Assembly: GCA_964525625.1 (NCBI GenBank)
Contig: CAZGKY010000046.1
Coordinates: forward strand, 1-14,993
Length of the DNA stretch: 14,993 nt
Direction: 5' to 3'
Source: Stramentimicrobium sp964525625
GTDB lineage: Bacteria > Atribacterota > Phoenicimicrobiia > Phoenicimicrobiales > Stramentimicrobiaceae
Both the position numbers and the translations under genes were made by a program. Position 1 is the stretch's first letter. Each line of letters starts with the position of its first letter. Below are positions 1-5,349 of this stretch, one piece after another. The notes under the pieces were generated by a model. The model searched no databases. It saw only the letters and a program-made list of their open reading frames with translations, and was not told the origin of the DNA.

Positions 1-116
1 AAAAGTTTAGAGAATATCTTGATTTTTCAGATGGGAAGTTCAGGTCTTGAAATATCATTCAATTTATTTTTTGTTATGTTTATGGAATGATTTTACAGAT
101 ATTAATAAATATTGAA
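1..116. other. left-edge intergenic DNA with one copy of a 41-bp dispersed repeat
   Basis: AT-rich non-coding DNA downstream of the 552-residue lipoprotein gene. Positions 43-83 match 14793-14833 in the same orientation at 36 of 41 positions by hand alignment; both copies start GGTCTTGAA and end TTGTTATGTTTAT. I see no gene and no clear terminator here. Confidence 0.5.
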
Positions 117-1775
117 TCATTGTGAAACATGGAAAAGGTTGCTGTAACCAGTTTTGCCATTACCTCTGGTAGTAATCTGGACATTATTCTGGGGGAAGGA
201 AATGGTTACCTCTCCACTCCAGAGGCCGTCAACAAAATTCCCGGTAGTTTTAGGACTAATAGTAGTAGTACTATCATTTAAGGTATTAATCCCGTCATAA
301 TCAAGGACAGTATTCCAGAATCGATCTTTAGCTATAATGGTTATAGTAAAAGGCACTCCCACTTTCTGATTGGCAATTCTCTCAATCTGAAATCGTTCTA
401 GCGCAGCAGCTAATATCATTATTGGTTCGGTCTCTGCTGATATTTCGCCATCAGTAATAGTAATTATCTGCTCACCTGCTGTTTCAAAACTGAATCCATC
501 AGCAGGAAAGACATGAATTCCTTGATCCTCTTCAGTAAAAGTATATTTCTGGGTAATAGTATAGGGCAATTTTGCCTTGTTATCGGTCGCTATAAAATAA
601 ACTTCACCGCGAAAATCATATTTTTCTCTATTGTTTCTATCATAAGCAATGACCGTAAGATCATGATTGCCAAAATTATCTCCTGCAATACATAAATCCG
701 GAAATCCAGTAATAGTAAAGTAATGTAAAGGTCCAATTTCTTGATCTACTACAACCTGCCAATCTTGCTTACTGCCATCTTCCGCTATTATGGTATAGGT
801 AAGAGAATTAGTGAAATTATTGGGCGTGACTCCACTTTCCTGAACAATTTCATTAAGATAGGCTGAAGCAGAAGGAGAAAGTTCAAAAGTAGCTATTAAT
901 TTAGTCAAGTCAGTAGCAAAGGGTACTGTTAACTCTATCAGATGAGTTTCTGTCATAATAATTCCTATTATATCACTGGATAGAGTTTCATTGTCTGCCG
1001 CTAAAAATTGATAGCTTAAAAAATCTTTGTCCGAACTTAAGGGTGGTGAAGGTGGTATGGGAGGTTCAGGTGTTTGCGGTGATGAAGGTGGATTAGTTAA
1101 ATAGATCAGACTTTTTACGATGAGATTTATTTGTTTTAGAATAAGATCATTTTCGACAAAGTCCTCTTCTTTTAGTTGAGCCTGATTTATTAAGTCAACT
1201 AATTTTGGGAAATACTTATTTGTATCAATATCTTCCAGTTTTATGTGTTCAATTTTCTTACCCCATTCAATTAGAGCTTCTACCACCAGTACCCGAGCTG
1301 TCTCTAAGGCACTGGTAACACCTAAATAATAGCTTTCTTCTGGTGAAATATCGGACATTATTAGATCTTTATATATCTTTACGCCGTTTGTAGTTTCTTT
1401 GACCATTTTTATAATAGTATTGGCGTTGACTGTTAATTTTTCAAATTGATAATAGCCCTCTGAATTGGTATAGGTATGATGGGTAATGCCCTGACTATCT
1501 GTTACGGTTACTAAAGCATTGGATACTGGTAAATAGCCCTCTGAGCTGACTAGGCTTTCTTTTTGTGCCTGGTTTAAATATATCGAGGAATATAATTGCG
1601 AAATTTGCGAATAGTTTAAGTTATTTTTCGGTAAATCTCCTACTATGCCATAAATAATTCCTGTTATCTCTGGTGTAGGTTTAAGAGGTAGTTTACAGCC
1701 GGTAAGAGTAGAAAAAATCAAAAAAACAGCAATGACAAACAGTAGAACAATCCTTTTTATGTTTGTTTTACACAT
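117..1775 (-). CDS. multidomain surface lipoprotein: carboxypeptidase-regulatory-like, cadherin-like and filamin/Ig-like domains
   Basis: Predicted exported lipoprotein of 552 residues. The N-terminus is a basic, hydrophobic signal with lipobox L-T-G-C (Cys27). Residues about 36-125 contain the 'P-V-S-N-A-L-V-T-V ... T-N-S-E-G-Y-Y-Q-F' pattern typical of carboxypeptidase-regulatory-like beta-sandwiches. A helical stretch (150-225) and a Pro-rich linker (229-247) follow. Residues 250-343 resemble the DUF5018/cadherin-like pattern (conserved L-T-V-P, S-G-V-T-P-N-N-F, A-E-D-G-S, W-Q-V-V-V). Two filamin-like Ig folds lie at about 351-455 and 456-552, the last closing with 'S-N-L-F-H-V'. No catalytic residues are visible, so a structural, adhesive or ligand-binding surface role is inferred. 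The ATG is preceded at a long spacing by AGGA; a TGTTATAGT extended -10 lies about 60 bp upstream (1834-1842). The gene is separated by 228 bp from the upstream thioredoxin-like gene, so co-transcription is uncertain. Exact function is unknown. Confidence 0.85.
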   Translation of the reverse strand: MCKTNIKRIVLLFVIAVFLIFSTLTGCKLPLKPTPEITGIIYGIVGDLPKNNLNYSQISQLYSSIYLNQAQKESLVSSEGYLPVSNALVTVTDSQGITHHTYTNSEGYYQFEKLTVNANTIIKMVKETTNGVKIYKDLIMSDISPEESYYLGVTSALETARVLVVEALIEWGKKIEHIKLEDIDTNKYFPKLVDLINQAQLKEEDFVENDLILKQINLIVKSLIYLTNPPSSPQTPEPPIPPSPPLSSDKDFLSYQFLAADNETLSSDIIGIIMTETHLIELTVPFATDLTKLIATFELSPSASAYLNEIVQESGVTPNNFTNSLTYTIIAEDGSKQDWQVVVDQEIGPLHYFTITGFPDLCIAGDNFGNHDLTVIAYDRNNREKYDFRGEVYFIATDNKAKLPYTITQKYTFTEEDQGIHVFPADGFSFETAGEQIITITDGEISAETEPIMILAAALERFQIERIANQKVGVPFTITIIAKDRFWNTVLDYDGINTLNDSTTTISPKTTGNFVDGLWSGEVTISFPQNNVQITTRGNGKTGYSNLFHVSQ

Positions 1776-2003
1776 GTTTGATAATTCCTATGCCCCTTTT
1801 TTGCTAAAACTGTGTTTACTATGTTACTTTGTTACTATAACACTCAGTTATTGAGTTACGTTTTACAAAGTTATTACATTTTCTTTGCTTAAACAGTCTT
1901 TTAGTTTATCTTCATCTATCTCAATTATTCAGTTTTAGGAACCGTTATGCTGTCTCGGATCTCCGATGATCGTCCCCTACTTATATAGGTCTGGATTTTG
2001 AAG
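1776..2003. other. intergenic spacer, possible extended -10 promoter for the 552-residue lipoprotein
   Basis: No gene is visible in either strand. Read on the minus strand, TGT-TATAGT (complement of 1834-1842) resembles an extended -10 box about 60 bp before the ATG, without a good -35. Small inverted repeats occur at 1842-1856 (ACTCA/TGAGT) and 1955-1966 (TCGGA/TCCGA), neither followed by a U-tract, so I do not call a terminator. Confidence 0.3.
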
Positions 2004-2819
2004 TTAATAGATCAGGTAAGATTGCAACACTTCCTTTGTCAATTTGTCCTGAACAAATGCTACACCATAATATCTATCTAACTCACTATCCTCCAAATCA
2101 CTCAAATCCAGTTCAGAAACAAAACTAAATTTTCTTTGCTCCAGAGGTGCTAACTGACAAATATCTTGATGGTCAAAAATATCCTTTACCAGATAGAAAA
2201 ATTCACTCTCATCACCCTCATAATATACCATACCGCTAAGTATCAGGTTTTGAAGGAGAGCATTACTGCGATTGGAAATATTTCCTTGGATAAATAGCTT
2301 ACCACCAAGGATTTCCATTATAGCTTTAATCTCCACCGGTGATTTTCGAGCTAACTGTCTTTCAATGATTTCCCGATAAGCAGTGATATTTTCATCAATA
2401 TCTCCACAATCACAACATAAACCATGCACCCTCTCTGATAATCCATTAAAGAAGGCATCTGGAGTACCCTTTTTACCACTACCAGTATACCAGTCATAAC
2501 GGGCATTGGTTTGGGGAATATCATACCCATCACCCCAGATATGTGCTTCTACCAGAATTACCCTACCCGATTCATAACTCCAGGCTAATTCTTCCAGACA
2601 AAAAGCAGCCTTAGGGCAAACGGAACAGTCAGTATTAATGAACAGTTCAATTAATACATTGCGTGGTACACCAGGATTGAGAATTCCTTGATCTCTAGCT
2701 ACTGTGGTCTGCCCCTGGTTAGTCTTCTGTCCTTGAGCAAAATTCAAAAATACTATAGAGCCAATTCCCAGAAAGATTATAGACATAGATATTATTAATA
2801 AAAATTTGACCTTTTTCAT
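2004..2819 (-). CDS. exported thioredoxin-fold protein (Omp28-like), paralogue of the gene at 4259-5014
   Basis: A 271-residue protein with an N-terminal hydrophobic segment (residues 5-28) that lacks a lipobox Cys, so it is probably membrane-anchored or secreted. Residues 54-74 read V-L-I-E-L-F-I-N-T-D-C-S-V-C-P-K-A, a thioredoxin-like strand followed by a C65-x-x-C68 motif. The thioredoxin cis-Pro is matched by G-T-P-D-A-F-F-N-G (Thr119-Pro120). Residues about 155-271 form a beta-rich C-terminal domain (N-I-S-N-R-S ... L-A-P-L-E-Q-R-K-F-S-F) of the sort seen in Omp28-like proteins. Extra cysteines at 135, 136 and 138 (C-C-D-C) are not shared by the paralogue. The redox-motif spacing and the shared C-terminal domain make a periplasmic or surface thiol-disulfide role plausible, but the partner is unknown. 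The start is ATG with only a weak purine tract upstream; the region before it is repeat-rich AT DNA. Confidence 0.85.
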   Translation of the reverse strand: MKKVKFLLIISMSIIFLGIGSIVFLNFAQGQKTNQGQTTVARDQGILNPGVPRNVLIELFINTDCSVCPKAAFCLEELAWSYESGRVILVEAHIWGDGYDIPQTNARYDWYTGSGKKGTPDAFFNGLSERVHGLCCDCGDIDENITAYREIIERQLARKSPVEIKAIMEILGGKLFIQGNISNRSNALLQNLILSGMVYYEGDESEFFYLVKDIFDHQDICQLAPLEQRKFSFVSELDLSDLEDSELDRYYGVAFVQDKLTKEVLQSYLIY

Positions 2820-2842
2820 ATTCTTTATATACCCATTCTGTA

Positions 2843-2905
2843 TTCTTAATTCTTTAATCTTTAATCTTTAATTATTTAATTCTTAATTCTTCATTTAATT
2901 CTAAA
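2843..2905. repeat. degenerate heptamer/octamer tract, consensus TTCTTTAA
   Basis: Successive units of 7-8 bp can be read as TTCTTAA, TTCTTTAA, TCTTTAA, TCTTTAA, TTATTTAA, TTCTTAA, TTCTTCA, and so on. It sits 25-90 bp upstream of the thioredoxin-like gene start, where its promoter should be. It may belong to the same 7-bp repeat phenomenon as the AGTCGTT tracts, with a different unit. Confidence 0.55.
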
Positions 2906-2980
2906 TTATTTGTATAAATTCTTTATATATATCATATATACCATATATATACCATATAATAGATTTATACTCAATGCCTT

Positions 2981-3143
2981 AGTTGTTATATTTAGTCGTT
3001 AGTTGTTGGTATTTAGTATTTCGTGGTGTGTGAATTATGTCTACAACTATAGCCCCAAAAAGTATAACTATAAACAATAAACTAGAAACAATAAACGTTA
3101 ATGTCATTGCGAGCAAAGCTAGGGCTTTGCGTGGCAATCTCAT
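2981..3143 (+). repeat. right-half composite repeat: heptamer tract, 43-bp block, second heptamer tract, hairpin A1
   Basis: Heptamers AGTTGTT, AGTCGTT, AGTTGTT, GGTATTT and AGTATTT (2981-3021) are followed by a 43-bp block (3022-3064) that recurs exactly at 3497-3539. Next come five units ACTATAA, ACAATAA, ACTAGAA, ACAATAA, ACGTTAA (3067-3101) and hairpin A1 (3103-3143). A1 reads GTCATTGCGA, then stem GCAAAGC (3113-3119), loop TAGG, stem GCTTTGC (3124-3130), then GTGGCAATCTCAT. The outer ATTGC/GCAAT also pair. Confidence 0.8.
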
Positions 3144-3288
3144 ACTGGTATTCCCGCAAAATTGTATGCAATATATCGATATATTAGTATACCTCTATAG
3201 CCGTATAAAGTGTTTGTCGTTGGTACTTGTTATTTAGTATAAATTTACAACATTAGTTTCTGGTTTAATTCTTCTCGGGCAGAAGTGG

Positions 3289-3616
3289 ATGAGATTGCTT
3301 CAGCGCTACACGCTTCGCAATGATAATTAGAAAAAAGTGCCTCGCAATGACAAATTCGTAGTGCATAGTGCGTCTTGTGTTGTGCGTACTTAGTCGTTAG
3401 TCATTAGTATATCGTTATGTTTTGTTTATTCCCCTATAGCAGTATATTGGTATAACGTATATCATATAATTTGGAAAGTCGTAGTATTTAGTATTGCGTG
3501 GTGTGTGAATTATGTCTACAACTATAGCCCCAAAAAGTAAAACTAAAACCATCAACTAAAAACTATAATTTCAGAGTCATTGCGAACATTGCGCCAGCAG
3601 TGTGTGGGAATCTCAT
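3289..3616. repeat. composite repeat unit 1 (328 bp), bounded by inverted hairpins A2 and A3
   Basis: The left end is hairpin A2 in minus orientation (3289-3323: ATGAGATTGC, inner arms around GCGC, GCAATGAT). It is followed by a truncated second copy of the GCAATGAC edge (3341-3351). Heptamers AGTCGTT, AGTCATT, AGTATAT follow at 3392-3412, then an AT-rich stretch. The 43-bp block (3497-3539), units ACCATCA, ACTAAAA, ACTATAA (3548-3568), and hairpin A3 in plus orientation (3576-3616) complete the unit. A3 has decayed inner arms. The same internal order is found at 9020-9363. No transposase is encoded, so this resembles a non-autonomous MITE-like element. Confidence 0.75.
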
Positions 3617-3632
3617 GTATTGCACTTATATA

Positions 3633-3657
3633 TGTCACAAGAACCGTCCCTGTGACA
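3633..3657. repeat. B-type palindrome TGTCACA-N11-TGTGACA
   Basis: Perfect 7-bp inverted repeat (3633-3639 with 3651-3657) around the core AGAACCGTCCC. It starts 6 bp beyond the stop codon of the 136-residue lipoprotein and lies between that stop and hairpin A3. Palindromes with this GGGACGGTTCT core are, to my recollection, common dispersed REP-like elements in other bacteria. In transcripts from the minus strand it could fold as a 3' hairpin. Confidence 0.75.
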
Positions 3658-3663
3658 CTTTTC

Positions 3664-4074
3664 TTACTTAACCACTGATACTTCTGCTCTTGCCCATTTA
3701 CCATCATAATTAACCCATATTTTATAATTTCCAGCTTCTAATGGTGTAAAAGTTGTCTGAAGAGAACCTTTTTTTGGAGATAAATTCCAAACTACCATTC
3801 CCATTCCACAGGAATGGGTAGCGACCCATTTTACTAAAGAAGGATCCATAGCTATTAATCTATTTTCTGAATTATAACCTTTTAATTCAAATTTTTGTGA
3901 TTGATTAACGGCCATATCCACCTTTCCAGGAATTACTCTAATATATTCTAATATTGTGTTTTCTTCATCATATTCTTCCCCAGGATTAACAGGTATAATA
4001 CTATCACATCCAGAAATTAGAATTACTATTACTACTGCAATTATTATTAATGATAACTGATTTATTTTTTTCAT
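3664..4074 (-). CDS. small Ig-like-domain lipoprotein
   Basis: A 136-residue predicted lipoprotein. The signal is M-K-K-I-N-Q followed by a long Ile/Val stretch and lipobox L-I-S-G-C (Cys23). An acidic linker (P-G-E-E-Y-D-E-E-N, about 30-39) leads to one beta-sandwich domain, about 42-136. That domain has the Big_2-like pattern I-R-V-I-P, V-N-Q-S-Q-K-F-E-L-K-G-Y, W-V-A, F-T-P-L-E-A-G-N-Y-K-I. No enzymatic motif is seen; a cell-surface structural or binding role is inferred. The ATG is supported by a strong AAAGGAG Shine-Dalgarno with 8-nt spacing. The gene is 184 bp downstream of the thioredoxin-like lipoprotein gene, with a hairpin and a palindrome between them. A weak TTGTAT/TATAAA pair with a 19-bp spacer lies just upstream, so independent transcription is possible. 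Confidence 0.85.
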   Translation of the reverse strand: MKKINQLSLIIIAVVIVILISGCDSIIPVNPGEEYDEENTILEYIRVIPGKVDMAVNQSQKFELKGYNSENRLIAMDPSLVKWVATHSCGMGMVVWNLSPKKGSLQTTFTPLEAGNYKIWVNYDGKWARAEVSVVK

Positions 4075-4157
4075 GAAAGATTCTCCTTTCCTATCCTAAT
4101 TTATACACCTTGCATAAGAGTAGAATACAATAAGAACAATCCCCACGACCTCATCTT

Positions 4158-4210
4158 GTCATGCGAGACTACCCTTACTAAAGTAAATAGACAGTGCATG
4201 GTAATCTCAT
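4158..4210 (+). repeat. degenerate GTCAT..GCGAG/GGTAATCTCAT hairpin repeat A4
   Basis: The ends GTCATGCGAG and GGTAATCTCAT match the A family edges, but the interior (about 30 bp) is AT-rich and no longer pairs well. It lies 49 bp beyond the stop of the 251-residue thioredoxin-like lipoprotein, in the same orientation as copies A3, A5 and A7. Confidence 0.6.
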
Positions 4211-4221
4211 ATCTTTATGGA

Positions 4222-4245
4222 TGTTAGCAGAACCATCTCTATGAC
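4222..4245. repeat. degenerate B-type palindrome
   Basis: TGTTA-gcagaaccatctcta-TGACA aligns with the B palindrome: TGTCA/TGACA arms and an AGAACCGTCCC core with several substitutions. It lies 13 bp beyond the stop codon of the gene at 4259-5014, again between a stop codon and an A-type hairpin. Confidence 0.5.
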
Positions 4246-4258
4246 AAATGATACTGTA

Positions 4259-5014
4259 CTAATCTAGAAAAATGGATTGCCTGATGGTCTTTTTGGGGTC
4301 TACAATAGATTGCACAAAGATAACACCATCATCTTTAGTACTCCACTTGAATCCATTAATAGTCATAGAAAAATTCTTCTCTTCACCAGGAGCAAGTGAA
4401 CTTATTACAATTTTTTCCTCTTCAAAAATATCAGTTACCGAATATCGAAATCCGCTTTTCCCCCTATCTTTAAAAACCATTCCATTTACCACCAGATTAG
4501 TTAAGGTGTTACTACTAATATTCTTTACTTTTCCGCTAATTACAGTTCCAGTACCTGTTACCTCCCTTGTTGCTTCCAGTTTAATAGTAGGAGTAGTTGC
4601 TAACTGGGCTTCTATTCTGCTTTTCATAGCTGAATAAGTTGCTCCTGAAGAACCAACTATGTTATTATTTAATCCATTAAATAATATCTGTGGAACTCCT
4701 CCAGTTAATCCATACCAATTATATCTCTGATATGTCTCTACAGTGTGGTAGTCACTCCAGGGGTCTATTTCAACTAATATCATTTCTTCTCTTGTATATT
4801 CATTGGCCAGTTGTTCAATTATTGGTTCTATTTGAGCACAATGAAAACAACCAACTGCAAAATAAGCCTCCACCAATACAGTTACTTTAGTAGGTTCAGG
4901 TTCACCTTCCCCTTCGCCTTCTCCCTCTCCTTCTCCGGGAATAAAACTATTACATCCGGTTATTACAAAAATAACTAGTAGTCCAATTAAGAAAAGAACA
5001 ATTATTTTTTTCAA
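4259..5014 (-). CDS. thioredoxin-fold lipoprotein with Glu-Gly linker (TTG start)
   Basis: A 251-residue predicted lipoprotein. The start is TTG, chosen because AAGGAGG lies 5 nt upstream and the signal begins M-K-K-I-I-V. The lipobox is V-I-T-G-C (Cys21). Residues 27-38 form an alternating Gly-Glu linker, encoded by a hexanucleotide-like tract (4901-4936). The thioredoxin-like domain starts at about residue 43. Its V-L-V-E-A-Y-F-A-V-G-C-F-H-C carries C56-x-x-C59, and G-V-P-Q-I-L-F-N-G (Val107-Pro108) supplies the cis-Pro. A beta-rich C-terminal domain (about 145-251) contains K-N-I-S-S-N-T and L-A-P-G-E-E-K-N-F-S. The order and spacing match the 271-residue protein at 2004-2819, so the two are paralogues, here with a lipid anchor. 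The C-x-x-C suggests thiol-disulfide chemistry outside the membrane; the substrate is unknown. A TTGATT-17-TAAATT promoter candidate lies just upstream (5057-5085). Confidence 0.88.
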   Translation of the reverse strand: MKKIIVLFLIGLLVIFVITGCNSFIPGEGEGEGEGEGEPEPTKVTVLVEAYFAVGCFHCAQIEPIIEQLANEYTREEMILVEIDPWSDYHTVETYQRYNWYGLTGGVPQILFNGLNNNIVGSSGATYSAMKSRIEAQLATTPTIKLEATREVTGTGTVISGKVKNISSNTLTNLVVNGMVFKDRGKSGFRYSVTDIFEEEKIVISSLAPGEEKNFSMTINGFKWSTKDDGVIFVQSIVDPKKTIRQSIFLD

Positions 5015-5056
5015 AGCTTCCTCCTTAACAAATTTTAACTTTTTTATTTTTCTTCC

Positions 5057-5085
5057 AATTTATCACAGTATCTAACTACAATCAA
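5057..5085 (-). promoter_or_regulatory. candidate sigma-A-type promoter of the thioredoxin-like lipoprotein gene
   Basis: Read on the minus strand, TTGATT (5080-5085) and TAAATT (5057-5062) are separated by 17 bp, predicting a start about 35 nt before the TTG codon. The -10 box is imperfect. Confidence 0.4.
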
Positions 5086-5105
5086 TCATTCCATAAAAAT
5101 AATTT

Positions 5106-5156
5106 GTCATTGCCAGCTCGTATCTTAATTGAGGTATGTGAGTGTGGTAATCTCAT
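5106..5156 (+). repeat. degenerate GTCATTGC/GGTAATCTCAT hairpin repeat A5
   Basis: The edges GTCATTGCC and GTGGTAATCTCAT are conserved; the interior has lost the stem. It lies 36 bp beyond the stop codon at 5192 predicted when the N gap is closed, and about 70 bp upstream of the -35 of the next gene. Confidence 0.6.
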
Positions 5157-5268
5157 TCAGTTATTTCCACATAAAAGTAACAAATTATACTTTATTTTAA
5201 TATTGTAGCTGTAATAAGTGCATTGTAAACTGATAACCTTTTCCCATTCTTTTTGCTCTCTAAAAATG

Positions 5269-5293
5269 TGTCAAGAGAACCGTCCCCATGACA
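5269..5293. repeat. B-type palindrome inside the predicted 3' coding end of the O-antigen ligase gene
   Basis: TGTCA (5269-5273) and TGACA (5289-5293) enclose AGAGAACCGTCCCCA. If the artefactual gap is closed, the minus-strand reading frame of the upstream gene passes through it and encodes C-H-G-D-G-S-L-D-T, so the repeat would supply part of the C-terminus. Confidence 0.65.
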
Positions 5294-5349
5294 GTCCCCA
5301 ATCTGCTGGAGTAAGCTTCTTGCCTGCTCAGCCTCTGCACTGTCGGGAG

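Larger units (their letters stand above)
2820..3663. other. 844-bp gene-free repeat block
   Basis: No credible gene is present. It holds, in order, a TTCTTTAA-type tract (2843-2905), an AT-rich TATATACCA microrepeat (about 2920-2965), a right-half composite repeat ending in a hairpin (2981-3143), a 16-bp AT palindrome around ATCGAT (3170-3185), a complete composite unit (3289-3616), and an AGAACCGTCCC palindrome (3633-3657). The one short plus-strand frame (3037-3237) runs through the repeats and is not gene-like. Confidence 0.8.

Noticed and set aside
1955..1966. Terminator of the 271-residue thioredoxin-like gene
   Set aside because: The TCGGA/TCCGA stem is 5 bp with a 2-nt loop and no U-tract.
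1937..1977. Possible B palindrome split by an insertion (AACCGT ... CGTCCCC with CGT on both sides of 25 bp)
   Set aside because: The TGTCA/TGACA arms are absent on both sides, so the match rests on about a dozen bases and could be chance.
3037..3237. 66-residue plus-strand open frame
   Set aside because: It runs across the 43-bp block, a heptamer tract and hairpin A1; its protein is just the translation of dispersed repeats and it has no ribosome-binding site.
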